Shown here in pieces: positions 44,540 through 57,828 of a stretch of 64,000 nt of DNA. The DNA is from Zonotrichia leucophrys gambelii (lineage: Eukaryota; Chordata; Aves; Passeriformes; Passerellidae), in the NCBI RefSeq assembly GCF_028769735.1, contig NC_088174.1:2067501-2131500 (forward strand), in the 5' to 3' direction. The notes beneath the pieces are model-generated. The model searched no databases. It had not been told where the DNA came from and saw nothing but the letters and a program-made list of their open reading frames with translations. Position numbers and translations under genes: made by a program. Numbering within the stretch: position 1 is the first letter of the stretch; the number at the start of each line of letters is the position of its first letter.

Positions 44540-45310
44540 CCGCACAGCGATGTGAAGATGAAGGATCCTCCCTCCCCAGGATGGCAGGTGAAGCCCCCCC
44601 GCCCCCACCCCGCCCCCGTGCGAGGTGCAGAGCAGCCGGGTCCCCTCCCTCTCCATGCAGGGATGCGAAGTGACAGCACACACCCCCCCTCCCCAGCCTG
44701 AGAGGGTGCAGAGAGGCCCCGAGCCCCGCGGTGCGATGTGCCAAGCGCTGCCGGGATCCTCCCCCCGCCATGGGAGCGTGCGGAGCAGCCTGAGCCCCCT
44801 CCTCCCCTCCAGGCAAAGGTGAAAACGCGGAGGATCCCCCCCCACCCCCAGGCCATGAATAGCTGCAAAGTGGAGAGACCCCCACGCGGGGATGAGAGGC
44901 AGCTTGGACAGCCCCTTCCCAAAGCAAGGATGGCAAGGATGGGAAGGGATGGAGGACAGCCCCCCGCCCCCGGGCACCGATGCAAAGCTGGGGGGATGCA
45001 GCAAAACGGGGATGCAGAGCGGCCCCAACCCCCCCGCAAGGATGCGAAGGGACGGAAGGACCCCCCCGAAAGGATGTGAAGGGATGGAGGATCCCCCCCG
45101 AAAGGATGAAAAGGGATGTGGAGCATCCCCCCGCAAGGATGTAAAGGGATGGAGAACCCCACCCCCGCAAGAACCCCCCCACCACCGGAAAGATGTAAAG
45201 CAGCAGAGCATCACCCACCCCCCGCGCCAGGATGCAGAGCGGTGGGAGATCCCCTGAACGCAACGACGCCCCCCCAAAGGATGAAAAGGTGCTGGAGACC
45301 CCCATCAAAA
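44540..45310. repeat. GC-rich degenerate minisatellite beside the WASF-like first exon
   Basis: Units of about 28-30 bp resemble CCCCCCGCAAGGATGTAAAG followed by GGATGGAG. C-runs of six to eight alternate with AAGGATG. It is stop-poor on both strands, giving spurious frames up to 517 codons. Confidence 0.85.
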
Positions 45311-45427
45311 GGGCGCAAAGCCCCCCGTGCCCCGCGAAGGGATGTGCCCCCCTGGCGCTCACACCTGCGGGCACAGGGACCCCCCGCTCTCCCTGCGCCG
45401 CGCCATCCCCGCATCCCCCGCGCTCAC

Positions 45428-45620
45428 CTCCGCTGTGCTGGGGAGCCGGGCCGTGTCTCGGCGGGGCCGTGCGGGGCCGTGCGGGGCTGCGGCCGCCGCC
45501 GCCGCTGCCCGCGCCCCGCGCCCCGCTCCGCCGGCTCTGCCCGCGCTGCCCGCGCCGCTCCGCAGTGCGCGCACGGCGCATGTGCCCGAGCCCGCCCCCG
45601 CCCCGCTCCGCCCCTGCCCC
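45428..45620 (-). promoter_or_regulatory. Noncoding exon 1 and CpG-island promoter of the WASF-like gene
   Basis: On the minus strand a consensus donor CAGCGGAG|GTGAGC lies at 45428/45427, preceded by CpG-dense sequence with GC boxes (CCGCCCCC near 45592 and GCTCCGCCCC near 45605 on the top strand) and an NRF1-like GCGCATGTGC. There is no TATA box. The acceptor at 35083 has no coding upstream, so this is the natural 5' exon for the WASF-like mRNA. The transcription start lies somewhere in 45560-45620. Assignment to this gene is inferred from orientation and splice signals. Confidence 0.55.
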
Positions 45621-46115
45621 AGCCCGGCACCCCGAGACAGCCCCGAGACAACCTCGACCCACCCCGGCATCCCCGAGCCATCCCCGGCACCCCGAGCCAG
45701 CCCCGAGCCACCCCGGGCTAACCTGGCACCCCCGGGCCACCCCGGCACCCCGAGGCAGCCTGAGCCAGCCCCGGCACCCCCGACCCAACCCGGCACCCCT
45801 GAGCCACCCCCGAGACACCTCGGCACCCCCGAGACACCCCTGAGCCACCCCGGAGTCCACCCGGCACCCCCAAGCCACCCCGGCACCCCGAACCCACCAG
45901 GGCACCCCGGAGTCAACCCGGAATTCCGACCCATCCCCGAGCCACCTCGGCACCCCGGAGCCGCCCCGGCACCCCGAGCCATCCCCGAGTCACCCCCAAG
46001 CCAGCTCGGCACCCCCAGTCACCCCTGCACCCCGAGCCATCCCCGGCACCCCGAGCCCACCAGGCACTCCCGAACCACCCCGGAGCCTCGGAGCCCCGGA
46101 GACACCCCGGCACCC
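45610..46115. repeat. GC-rich minisatellite, ~20-bp unit
   Basis: CCGAGCCACCCCGGCACCCC-type units and variants (CCGAGACAACCTCGAC, GGAGTCAACCCGG) run for about 500 bp directly upstream of the putative WASF promoter. Confidence 0.85.
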
Positions 46116-46504
46116 CAAGCCGCCCTTATACTTCGCCTCGGGGTTCTCATTAACCCCTCATTCCCCGCGGCTACCAAGCCTCTCGCCGTGAGCCGCGGCT
46201 CTGGAGCATCCCCTGGAAACGCTTCCGCTGGCCGGGAGGGGAGCGATGCTCCGGTGAGAGGCAGCGGTGTGGGCAGCGTCTGCTCCAGGTGCGGCGTTGC
46301 CACCATCTTCTCCCCGCTTCCCCTGTGCCCTGTGCATGCCGGTGCCTCCCCAAGGGTCAGATCCAGGCCAAGGTGCTGCTCTGGGGCGTTGGTGAAGCCC
46401 CAAGGAAAGCATCGTCCTCCCCAGCTTGTCACTGTCACCAGCTGCTGTGCCCAGGGATTTGGGGTCCTCTCCTTGGTCATGTCACAGAGACACCCCGAGG
46501 GCTG

Positions 46505-46915
46505 GAGCCCTCTGCTCTGGGGCAGGCTGGGGGAGCTGGGGCTGTTCACCTGGAGAAGGAAAGGACCCAGGGACACCCAAGAGTCCCTTTCACTGTCTAA
46601 AGGGACCCAAGAAAGACGGTGACAGTTTTAGCAGGACCTGTTATAGGACAGTAAGTGATGGTTTTAAAATAGGAGAGGGTCAATTTAAACCAGATATGAG
46701 GAAGAAGTTTTTTACAGGGGGCAGACCCTGGCACAGGATACCCAGAGCAGCCGTGGCTGTCCCTGGATCCCTGGCACTGCCCAAGGTCAGGATGGACACT
46801 GGGGCTTGGAGCAGCCTGGGATGGTGTGAGCTGTCCCTGCCATGGCAGGGGGTTGGACTAGAACACCTTTAAAGCTGCCCTCCAGCATAAACCATGCCAT
46901 GGTTCTGTGCCCAGT
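46505..46915 (+). mobile_element. CR1 LINE 3' fragment
   Basis: CAGGCTGGGGGAGCTGGGGC, TTCACCTGGAGAAGGAAAGG, CAGACCCTGGCACAGGATAC, GGGGCTTGGAGCAGCCTGGG and CATGGCAGGGGGTTGGACTA follow the CR1 3' region in order and end near CCATGGTTCTGTG. Confidence 0.9.
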
Positions 46916-46997
46916 GCCAGCACTGGACCATGTTTGAGTGCAAACATTTGCAGGAGCCTCATCTGCTTGGGGGTCCAATAAAATCCCAGCCTGGGAG

Positions 46998-47090
46998 TCC
47001 TGGAATCCCAGAATGGTTTGGGTTGGAAGTGTCCTTACAGACCACCCAATCCCAGCACCCCTGCCAGGGCAGGGACACCTGAGACACCCC
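46998..47090 (-). mobile_element. CR1 3' terminus, short, opposite orientation
   Basis: GAATCCCAGAATGGTTTGGG and TTGGAAGTGTCCTTACAG are the reverse complement of the CR1 3' end. Only about 90 bp remain. It lies 80 bp from the oppositely oriented CR1 at 46505-46915. Confidence 0.75.
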
Positions 47091-47424
47091 GAGGGTGTGA
47101 CAGCTGACCCCACCTCGGGGCTCTGCCCTTCTCAGGCCACTCCAAACCCATCCCAGGCTGTGCCCACACCCCAGCCCCAGTGACCAGCAGGGATTTTGCT
47201 GGCTGGCAAAGGAGAAAGGTGAATTACTCCTTCAGGGGCTGAGACTGCAGGAAAACCACACAGCCCTGCCCAGGGCAGCTGCATGTCTGTGCCAAGGATG
47301 CCAGCAGAGCCAGGGCAGCATCCAGTGACCCCACAGCCCCTCCTCAAATCCCTGGCCATGCCCCCATGCCCCTGCCCAGCCAGGCACCCACAAAATCGAA
47401 CCTCAGATCCTGGGGGCAGTTCTG

Positions 47425-47885
47425 GACCCCTCAAGAGAGACGTTGAGGGGCTGGAGCACATCCAGAGAAGGGAATGGAGCTGGGAAGGGGTTGGAGCACG
47501 CCAGGAGAGGCTGAGGGAGCTGGGCAGGGGCTCAGCCTGGAGCAAAGGAGGCTCAGGGAGCCCTTGTGGCTCTGCACAGCCCCTGACAGGAGGGGACAGC
47601 CGGGGGGTCGGGCTGTGCTCCAGGGAACAGGGACAGGAGCAGAGGGAACGGCCTCAGGCTGGGCCGGGGGAGGTTTAAATTGGATGTTAATGAAAATTTC
47701 TTCACTGCAGGGGCTGCCCAGCCCTGGCACAGCTGCCCAGGGCAGTGGTGGAGTCACTAGGAGGATTTAAAGGATGTGTAGATGTGGCACTTGGGGACAC
47801 GGGTTAATGTTGGGTTTGGCAGTGCTGTTGGACTCGATGGAGGCTTTTCCACCCTGAACAATTCCGTGATTCCACAATGCTTGCT
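47425..47885 (+). mobile_element. CR1 LINE 3' fragment
   Basis: GGGGCTGGAGCACATCCAGA, AAAGGAGGCTCAGGGAGCCC, TAAATTGGATGTTAATGAAA and GTTGGACTCGATGGAGGCTT are CR1 3' signatures. It ends ATTCCGTGATTCCACAATG, the CR1 terminal repeats. The subfamily differs from the copy at 46505. Confidence 0.9.
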
Positions 47886-49606
47886 GTGAGCGCAGCCGCT
47901 CCTAGAGGGCAGAGCGAGCCCGCAGGGACAGACAGGGGGCTGGAGCTGTGCGGGAAACGCCGTGCGGGAAACGCGCTGCCTTCCCTCGCACCGAGGCTGT
48001 GGGGGGAAGAAGGAACTTCAGCAGCACGAGGAGGGATAATCTGTGACACGGTTTGAGGTTTGGAGGGAGATGACTCACGCTTTGATTTCTTCACGCAGCG
48101 CTCCAGGGCGGGATTAAGCCGAGTTTGTCAGGAAGGCGCCGGAGGAGGCAGCGGGGAGAGCTGCTCATCCCCAGCGCATCAGGATGCTCGTCAGGAGCAG
48201 AAAACCGGCATGGATGAGGGGCCAGGGCACCCCGAAAGGGACAGCTGCCCTCACCGGGCTGGACCTTGGGCACAAGGCTGTGTCCCAGCCCGGAGCGGGG
48301 CTCTTCTGCAGGCAGCGGTGTAAGGGCAGCCCTGCCGTGCCCAGCGGTGCCCGGGCAGCTCTGCATCCCATGCCAGCCCGGCTGCTGCACCCTCACTCCT
48401 GCCGGTGTCCCCAGGGACCTTCCTGAGCAGCGACACTCAGGCTGGACACTTCAGATTCATCCTTGCCTTGGCCAAGCTGTCCTGTCCCTGCGCTGGTGCC
48501 ACCAGAGGTGTTCTCGTCTCGAGATATGAAGTAAAATTTTTCCGTGAGCCAAACAGAGCCAGAAGTGCAGGCGGTCAGGGAGAGGATGATGATGATGCTG
48601 TCAGGACAGCACCAGGGAGGGATTTGGGGACTCAGTTTGGACGGGAGGGATGAACAGCCCCTCTGCCATGCCCAGGACAGAGCCGCCCCCTCCCCTCCTG
48701 CCGCAGCCCTCGGTGGTCCCCAGCCCTCTCTCGGAGCAGCTCCGGAGCTCTCGGTGCTGCCAGGAGAGCTCAGCCCGGCACAAAACATCGAGGAGCCAGG
48801 AGCAAACCCCAAGGGTGGCACAGCTGCCCCGGCCTCAGTGCCTGGAGCCCCCAGAGCAGCTCCTGCATTGTTGGTGCTCTCAGACACACACACACCCGAG
48901 CCTGGGGGGCACAGCAGCGTGCCCGGGGTGCCCCACACAGTTGGGAGGGTGAGGAGAGGGTGCAGGCAGCAGCACCCACAGAGCTGAGCACCTCCAGCCC
49001 CCCCAGCCAGGGCCAGCCTCAGCCCAGGCTCTTCCCAGCTCTGTGCACAGCACACATGGGGTTTCACCTGAGTTTTTTCTGGGTGTCAGACCAGCAGTGT
49101 CCTCTGCTCCAGCTGCACCAAGGCTTCTCTGCTCCCTGGGCTGCTCCCCTGGAGGTGTCTGGGCTGGCTTTGTCCCTTTGTGTGGGACAGGAACCTGCAG
49201 AGCTCCTGGCCATGCAGCTCCCAGAGATGCTCCAGGCTTGCCATGAGCCACCTTTGTGCCACGATCAGATCACCCTCTAAAGTGAAGACCTGATGGGGGA
49301 TTCACCCTTTCTCAAGGGAATTCATTCCATCACTGGATAAACGATGCAAATGTCAGTTAATAACAGCAAATTAATGAACCATAGGAAAAACTTACCCTGG
49401 GGGCACATCCACAAACTTTTTGTCAGTGATTCCCTGAACTCCTCAGGGTTTTGAGCAGCTTGGGGTCAGTGGTGGCTCCCACATCAGTGACAGGCACAAC
49501 AGGGCCAGGGGAGCTCCCAGCCCCAAACCCCAGCACCCTCCATCCCCACCCCAGCCAGCTCAGCAAGCCAAGGCTGTGCAGCTGGAGTGGGATGCCAGGA
49601 GGCTGC

Positions 49607-50214
49607 TGTGAAAAATGCATGTATTTTATGATTGGCTTTTCGCAAATATTCAAATGAATATTATATGTGTTGTGTTAGAAAGTGATGCTGTATTAATTCT
49701 CTTAATAGTGTGTTAAATATAGTTTTAGGTTATAAAAAATGTTAAAATAGAAACTATGCTATGTAGGATATTTTTTTTAAAGAAAGGACTCACACTGAGA
49801 TAGCAGCCACAGGACACCTGAATCTTTCAGAGAAAAAGAATTTATTGCTCTCTTATCAGAAGAAATGAACTTAACACCTCGAAAGTGCTGTCAGGATTCA
49901 GAGGAAGAAGTTGAGGATGACCAGACAGAATCCTGTGTTTGAATGGAATTTATGCATCATGTATGAGGTGTATGAATATGCAACAGGCTGTTTTTAAGGG
50001 TTAATCCTCTGTTAATGTGGGTCCTTTTTCGAGCTTGTGCTGCCCAGAAAAGGTACCTGGACTGTCTATAACTCTTTGTCTCTATTGTCTCATATTGTCC
50101 TAATTCAAATTGTCCAAATTATTATTACTCTAATTGCATGACTATTTTTATAATCATTTTATTACTATTAAACTTTTAAAATTTTTAAAAAACAAGCGAT
50201 TGGCGTTTTTCACA
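49607..50214 (+). mobile_element. Solo LTR of an endogenous retrovirus, perfect TIRs and 5-bp TSD
   Basis: It begins TGTGAAAAA and ends TTTTTCACA, perfect 9-bp inverted termini, and is flanked by GCTGC at 49602-49606 and 50215-50219. The 608-bp body is AT-rich, with a poly(A)-type ATTAAA at 50167-50172 close to the 3' end. It resembles a passerine LTR family (CTGCCCAGAAAAGGTACCTG motif). No retroviral genes are attached, so it is a solo LTR. Confidence 0.93.
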
Positions 50215-51389
50215 GCTGCCAAAGCTCTTTGTTTCGGGTCGTGGCCCCCCAGCCTGCCCAGGAGGAGGTGCTGGGTGCCGAGGCACACGCTGCTGCCTCC
50301 CGCGAGGGCTGAGGTAATCCTGGGTAATTCCTGACTTCCATGGAAATGCCTCCGGGCCGAGATGATTATCGCTGTAATTAGCCTCTCTGATTTTTCTTGG
50401 TGTTCTATAAAATATTAATTTACAGCTGGATCCTTGCCGCCTTTGTGTGCCGGCTGGAGCTGTTGCCATCAGCAGAGCAGCTCTGGCACCTCGTGCTGAG
50501 GTCCCGTGGGGTTACGTGGGGCAGTGGTTGGGGCTGGTGGGGCTGGGCAGGAACTTCCACTTCCCCACAGGAACGTGCCCTTGGAGCTCCTGTTTCAAAG
50601 GGAATATGGAAAACCGGTGAGGCACGCTCAGAAAATTCCCTCCACACCTCTGCAGCTGGTGAGCAGGCAGCTGAGTGGCTGCAGAAGCCCCTTAATAAAA
50701 CATAGATCCACCCTGGTCCTCTGTTTGGGCCAGAAACAGTGGTTTTGCTGTGCTGCATGAAAAATCAGGTAGGGCAGCAGTGTCTGAGCAGCACCACGTT
50801 CCCCACCCAGCCTGGAGCCACTGGAGTGGACATGGTTCTGTGATTTCCAGTGCCAAAATGAAGCCAAATGTGAGATTGGGTGGCATGTGGCTCCCTGAAA
50901 ACCCACTGCTCACACCAGCACTTCCAAGTTGCCTCGTTTTTCAGCCAAACTAAGTAGAATGTACTTCAATCTCACCAAAAAGGTGGAAAATGCCGCCTGT
51001 GATATTTTTGATCCCAAACTTTGGGAAGACCAGGCAGAGGAAGGATGTTACAGTGTGCTGGTCCCTGCCTTCTCCCTGGGACAAGCCTTGGGCTCCAGAC
51101 TCTGCATTCCAGCATCCCTGCCAGGGAGGGAGTTCTGCCACATCCCTAGGGCTGCCCTGAGCTCCTTTTTCCTCTGGCACAGTCTCTGCCAGGCCAGATG
51201 CAGCAGCTGTCTTAGCTACAGCTCCAATCTAAAGGAAGGAGCACTGCTAATGACAGGAAGGGGCTGTGCCCAGCATGAGAATGTCTCTGCAGAGAGCTGC
51301 TCACCACTAGAGATGTTTGCCCAGAGCTTTTGGCCCTGCAGCAGATGCTGCCAGTGAGGTTTTGTCCTCAGGACAGCCCTACATGTTCC

Positions 51390-51812
51390 TGATGCCTTGA
51401 GAGGCTGCCTAGAGCAGAGTTAAAGGAATAGAGTAGGGATTTATTAAAAGGCCTTCACAGGATCCACCTTGGGCAATGCAACAGCCCTGCAGGGCTACAC
51501 CCAAGCTGGATGAGGCTCACGAGTTCTCACACTTTTATCAGTTTTGGTCCATTTTCATATTGGGGTTAATTGTCCAATCCCAGCTCTGGGTTAAGCAGTC
51601 CCATCCTCCCAGTTTGCTCTCCTCAATTCTCTGTTGTTTGCACTTTCTGGGCCTGAAGCTGCAGTGGTGTCCTTGGTTTTGGGGCTGGAAAGGGATTGTT
51701 TTGTCTGACTGAGCTGTGAGGAGAACTTGCTGACACTTTATATGGAGTTCAGGGTTATGAACTAGTCCAGTACAGAATGTGGGAAATATGAAAGCTGAAA
51801 CTTCAGGCATCA
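51390..51812 (-). mobile_element. Solo LTR of an endogenous retrovirus, minus strand
   Basis: The termini are perfect 8-bp inverted repeats, TGATGCCT at 51390 and AGGCATCA ending at 51812. On the minus strand the poly(A) signal AATAAA (top TTTATT, 51440-51445) lies 50 bp from the 3' terminus, as expected for an LTR. The body resembles a passerine LTR family. Target duplications are not perfect (TTCC left, TCCC right). No internal genes. Confidence 0.8.
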
Positions 51813-53619
51813 TCCCCCTGTCACTAAAACCAAGCCAGGTTACAAAGCCACTGGGGATTAGTGTTCTCCACAAAAGGCCACGTCCCCCCACAGCACTTCC
51901 CAAGCTGTTTGCACAGATATTTCCATTCCTCCTCCCTTCTGTGCAAGCAGGCACACACTGAGCAGAGCAGGAGCCAATCCCTCTGGCAGGGCTCTGGCAC
52001 CAGGGTTGGAGCCAGGCACACGCTGCTCATCAGCTGTGCCATGAGGAGCTCCCTGCCAGCTCTCCAGGGATGCCAGATGTGCATCTGGAGAGCCTGGAGG
52101 TGCTGCTGCCATCCCCTGCATCCCTCACCAAGCTGGCAGCTCAGGGCTTTGAGGGAAACCATGTGGCACACACTGAAGGGTGTTTTAGCACGGAGTTCAA
52201 CCAGGGAAGAGCAGCTTTATCTGGTTTTCCTCAGTGTTTCTTTCATCTTGTGGTTATGAAGCTGCAGAGCCTCTGGGTGGGATGCTCTGTGTCCTTACAC
52301 AGGCAGAGCTGCTCCTGCCTGGATTTCCCAGAGCTTCCCAGGCTCCATCTCCCTCCTTGATGAAACCTCCATAGTCTCATCCAGCCCAGACTTTTAACCC
52401 CACTTTTTCAGCCCCTTCTGTGATTTTACTCCTCAGTCTCACTGCTCCAGTCCAGCCCAGTGATGCCTAGACCAAAAAATTCTCTGTCCAGGCACCATGC
52501 AGCCAACATCCAGGGGAGATGCTGCTCCCTGGGGCTTGTGTCTGGCTCGAGGTCCAAGGAGAATTAACCTCCTGTTTCCGCCTCTGAGAGCCTTCTGCAG
52601 CTCGAGAGGGAAGAAATCTCCATAACATTGTGTTTTCTATGGCAAAGGGCTCTCCCACCTCTCTCACTGCTGTTTTTAATCCAGCCTTGCTTTGCGGCTG
52701 TGGAGAATTAATATTTTGGGGAGCAGCTTCTCTGTCCAGCACCCGGGCCCCCTAATTTCTCGGCTTACAGGGGCTTAACAAAATAAAACCAGCAGGCCAG
52801 GAACCTGAGCAGCATTTCTGGTGAGGTGGAAATTAAAATTTAGCTGCTCGTTGTGCCGGCAGAGGGCAGTGGAAGATGCTTCCAAACCTGCCAAGCCTCC
52901 CCCGGCCGCGCTGTGGAGATGGGGATCCGGGGAGGAGACTGCATGGGAGAGGAAGGGAAATCAGAATGCAGTTCCTCCAGCAGCGGGGCTGCCCTGAGCG
53001 CGGGCAGCCCACCGGCCGCGGGGATTTGGGCTCCTCCATCGGAGGGCAGGCGAGGGAGAGGAGGAGAGCGCGCATCCCTCCAGCCCGGCTCTCGCCATCG
53101 CTGCTCAGCGCCGCTGCTCCTCATCCTCTGCCCGGGAGGAAGCGGATGGCGATGGAGCTGGCAGTGATTTGCCGGCGGGAGCAGGCGGGAAGGCCGAGCA
53201 CAGGTTTTTTCTGGCTGTGGCCGTGTCCCACAGGGGTTCTCCGAGCCCGGCGAACCGCTCACGTACACAAAACCCTTCCCAAGCCTCAGCCCCTGGCCGG
53301 GCGCTGCTCTCCGGCTTCGGGAGAGGCAGGAGATGGTGCGGCCCTGCCGCCGCCTCCCTGCCGGCTCCGCACCCTGCCCTGTAATTAATATCCCTGGAGG
53401 TAAAGAAAGAGCAGCGCGAGGTTGGGATGTATTATTTTACTCTGATAGGAATCTGACACTGACACAGCCATTAGGGGAAAGAAAGAATAATAACTCAGAC
53501 TTGGCATATATGAAAGTGTAAATACCTTCAGCGTGTGAAAAGACAGGCTTTAATATATTGGTGGGTTTGTAATTATTTATTGAAAGAAGGGGAAAGGCAG
53601 AGCTTGGTGCAAAACAAGG

Positions 53620-54980
<1,361 letters not shown>

Positions 54981-55945
54981 TAAAAGTAATTCGGCTGAAA
55001 ACACGCCCTTAGCTTGTCCTGCCGGTGTGTCTTGGGGTAAAGCGGAGCAGCGCTGGTGAATCAGCTGCTGGGTGTGAGCCACCCCCTCTAGTTTTCTTTA
55101 TTATTGTTCCATTTTTATGGGTTTTTCAAGCCGCCTTGTTGGCCGGGGTGGCTGCAGGAGAGCATCTGCCCGGCTGCCGCGCTCCCCCGAGCCGTGTCCA
55201 TTCGGTGTCACGGCCGGCACCGGGCAGGGCTGGCAGCGCCACCTGCGCGGTCACTCCGAGGGCAGCGCGGGGGCTCCAGCTCTGCACATTTCTGAAAAGC
55301 AGCATCCATGGGCTGCACCCTGCTGGGTGTTTTGGTAGGACCGACAGGCCCGGCCAGGGTGCAGATTGGGTAGGGTTAATATGCAGTAAAGGGATGTTCT
55401 TTGCTGCCAAGACCCTGCTGTTGAAGTAGACTTGGCAGAGGGACACCAGCCTGCCGGCGTGGTGGTCCCAGCTGGACACTGATGTTGGGAGGCCCAGCCT
55501 TGTCCCAGGTCCTGCTGTCCCCTTGGATGATCACATCCATCCTTGTGATGGACACGCGTGGCCCTCCTCGCCCTCATCTCCAGGTGGGGACGGGCACTTG
55601 GTGCTGAGGGGACCTGCCTGTGGTGCTGCCCTGGCCCTGGGTGGGACAGCAGCCAGGAGCGTGCTGGGGAGCGCTGGGTGCCAGGGCTGTGTGGGGACCT
55701 CAGAGCCCGTTTGGGACCAGCGCTGCCCGCGCTCCCTCCCTGGGCTGGCGCACGGCCGGCGAGCGCGGCGGGGAGCGCGCCAGGATGAAATTCATTACGG
55801 GATCCACCACATGTAGAATCCCAAATTAACTCCGTGATACTCTTACCAGGGAAACGATGGGACCGTGTAATTACGGGCACTAACGGAGTGCCACAGCGAG
55901 CTGCGGACGTGTGGCCAGCTGTAATTAGGGTGATTGATGGGCTGG

Positions 55946-55978
55946 GAGTGTGTGTGTGTGTTGTGTGTGTGTGCATGT
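55946..55978. repeat. (TG)n microsatellite
   Basis: About 14 TG dinucleotides with one TTG interruption and a CA break. Confidence 0.9.
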
Positions 55979-57692
55979 GATGCCCAGGAAGCTCATAGTG
56001 TAGCTCTGTGTTTCCTGCTGCCTGTGATTGTATCTAGAAAGCCCAAGGCAGGGCTCTAGAGGTAGAAGCGGTAACAAAAGAAATTAAATACTGCAAGTTC
56101 TGGTGGTTTAAAGGCTCTGTGCCCAAGACAGAGGTTGTAGGAGTCAGCATCTGCCTCTTGCCCCTGCCATCTATTTATTTAAGGCTATGACCGCACAGAG
56201 GCCTCGAAACAGAAAGGCGTGTGGGTGTGCGAGGTGAACCCAGGCTGGGTAATTAAATTGCCTGGCTGACGAATATCTGCATTTGGTCTGGGTGCTTAAT
56301 GAAGAGGCCATTAATGACTGAGGTCGTGGTGGTGCCGTGTTGGATCCATGTGCGGCACCTCCGGGGCTGCAGCTGCTGGGGCTGAGGGCAGCGGGGTGCA
56401 GCCCGGAGCCCCCTCCAGCCCTTCCTCCCTCGCTCCCACCCCTCCCCGCTCTGCATTGCATAATTTCCCCGCGGCGCTCGTTTGCGTGCAAACATAATCA
56501 GGAAAATATCGTAGCTCCTTTCCAAGCGCTAAGTGATGTGGCCTTCCTGAAAAGACCGGTGCTGTCTGTTTGTCCTGCAGCGTCACTCTGGGCCCGCCAG
56601 CTGCAGGCAGCAGCCGGACCCCAGGGCGCCCCTCATCCCCATCCAACAGGGAGCAGGTTGGGAGGATGAGGATCCACTCCCTGCTCCAGCAGCACATCCA
56701 GTATGGCTGTGGGCACGGCTCAGCCTTTTGTCTGTGCTCTCAAACCTCCTCCAGCTCTCAGGGAGGTGGGTTTCTATCAAACAGGGGGTTTGGAGGCAAA
56801 ATGGGGAGAAATGCTGTCAGCTGGTCAGGCATCCCTTTAAAAATAGGGTTCTGTTTATGCTGAACGGGTGCTAGTCGGCACTAAACAATAGCCGCCCCGG
56901 CTATAATTATCAAGGTTTATTTCTTGTTTGCATTGGTCACGTTTTCTCGCGTTTGATCTTGAGAAACGCAGGATCCGTGGAGTTCAGGTCTGGGGTCAGG
57001 CTTTGAAAACAAACCCCGTGGCAGCAATGCATCGAATGCATAGGCTGCTGTCTTTAAAGAAATATACTGTGCTGCCTATGTCAACAAGCACGGCGGGCTG
57101 GGGCGGGCGGTGCTGCGCCCACCGCGTGCCCCTGCCCGCGGGACGCCAGAGGGGCCTCGGCGAGGCGAGAGCTCTGTGCTCTGCCTTTGTTTTCTTGAGG
57201 GGGGAGCGGAGGAATGCTGGGACCGGAATAAAATAAATAATATACGTGTGAGCACTCGGCCAGGGGAAAAAAATGCAGCTTTGCTGGAGAGGTGTTGAGT
57301 GATGCTTGAGGGTGTTTGTGGGAGAGGAGCGAGCGGTGACGTTTGCCTCCGGTTGTACCGGGCTGGTTCCGGCGCTGAGGGATCCACGGATCTGTGGCTG
57401 TCCCAGTGCTGGTCCCACAGTGGGGGCTGACACTGAGCCAGGGGCCAGAGGAGACAGCCCAGCACCCTCATCTTCCTCAGCTCCAGAGTGGCAGCACGGT
57501 CCTGGTGAGCATTGGCTGGGTGTGAACCATCTAACCATCTCACCTCAGTGTTTGCCTCTGCTGGGATGTGCCACAGCCTTGGAAAGGGGACCACAAAGTG
57601 ACCTTGTCCCTGAGCAGGGCTGTGCCCCAGCCAAGGAGCCACCTGAAGGTCCCAGAGGGAGCTCCAGCTACCTGGGCAGAGCCAGGAGAGTG

Positions 57693-57828
57693 ACATTTTT
57701 TGGTGCATCTTGTTCCTTCAAGCACATTCTTGGTTCTTCTTATTCCTCCAAGCACATCCTTGGTACTTCTCATTCCTCCAAACACATCCTTGGTGCATCT
57801 TGTTTCTCCAAGCACATCCTTGTGCCAT
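57693..57828. repeat. Tandem repeat, 30-bp unit, ~4.5 copies
   Basis: Units resemble CTTGGTGCATCTTGTTCCTC followed by CAAGCACATC, with TTCTTATT and ACTTCTCATT variants. Confidence 0.9.

Larger units (their letters stand above)
35083..45427 (-). other. WASF-like intron 1 (between noncoding exon 1 and exon 2)
   Basis: About 10.3 kb with no recognisable coding exon. It contains minisatellites at 35715, 38580, 43579 and 44540, a hexanucleotide run at 36440, an inverted duplication (38955 and 40875) and a CR1 element at 41895. A small CpG-richer patch lies at 36600-36960 and another at 42570-43260; either could be an alternative first exon or enhancer. I see no splice signals that settle this. 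Confidence 0.6.
46116..53600. other. Intergenic region between divergent WASF-like and SLC16A genes
   Basis: No recognisable coding exon. It holds three CR1 pieces and two solo LTRs, listed separately. The block 50280-50470 is non-repetitive with TAATTAGCC and TATAAAATATTAATTTAC and could be a conserved enhancer. 52850-53400 is CpG-rich and may be an outlying part of the SLC16A2 CpG island. It contains open frames in several phases but none with recognisable similarity. Confidence 0.5.

Noticed and set aside
44400..45953. 517- and 415-codon minus-strand ORFs
   Set aside because: CpG-rich and minisatellite DNA lacks stop codons; the frames overlap each other and cross the WASF-like noncoding exon.
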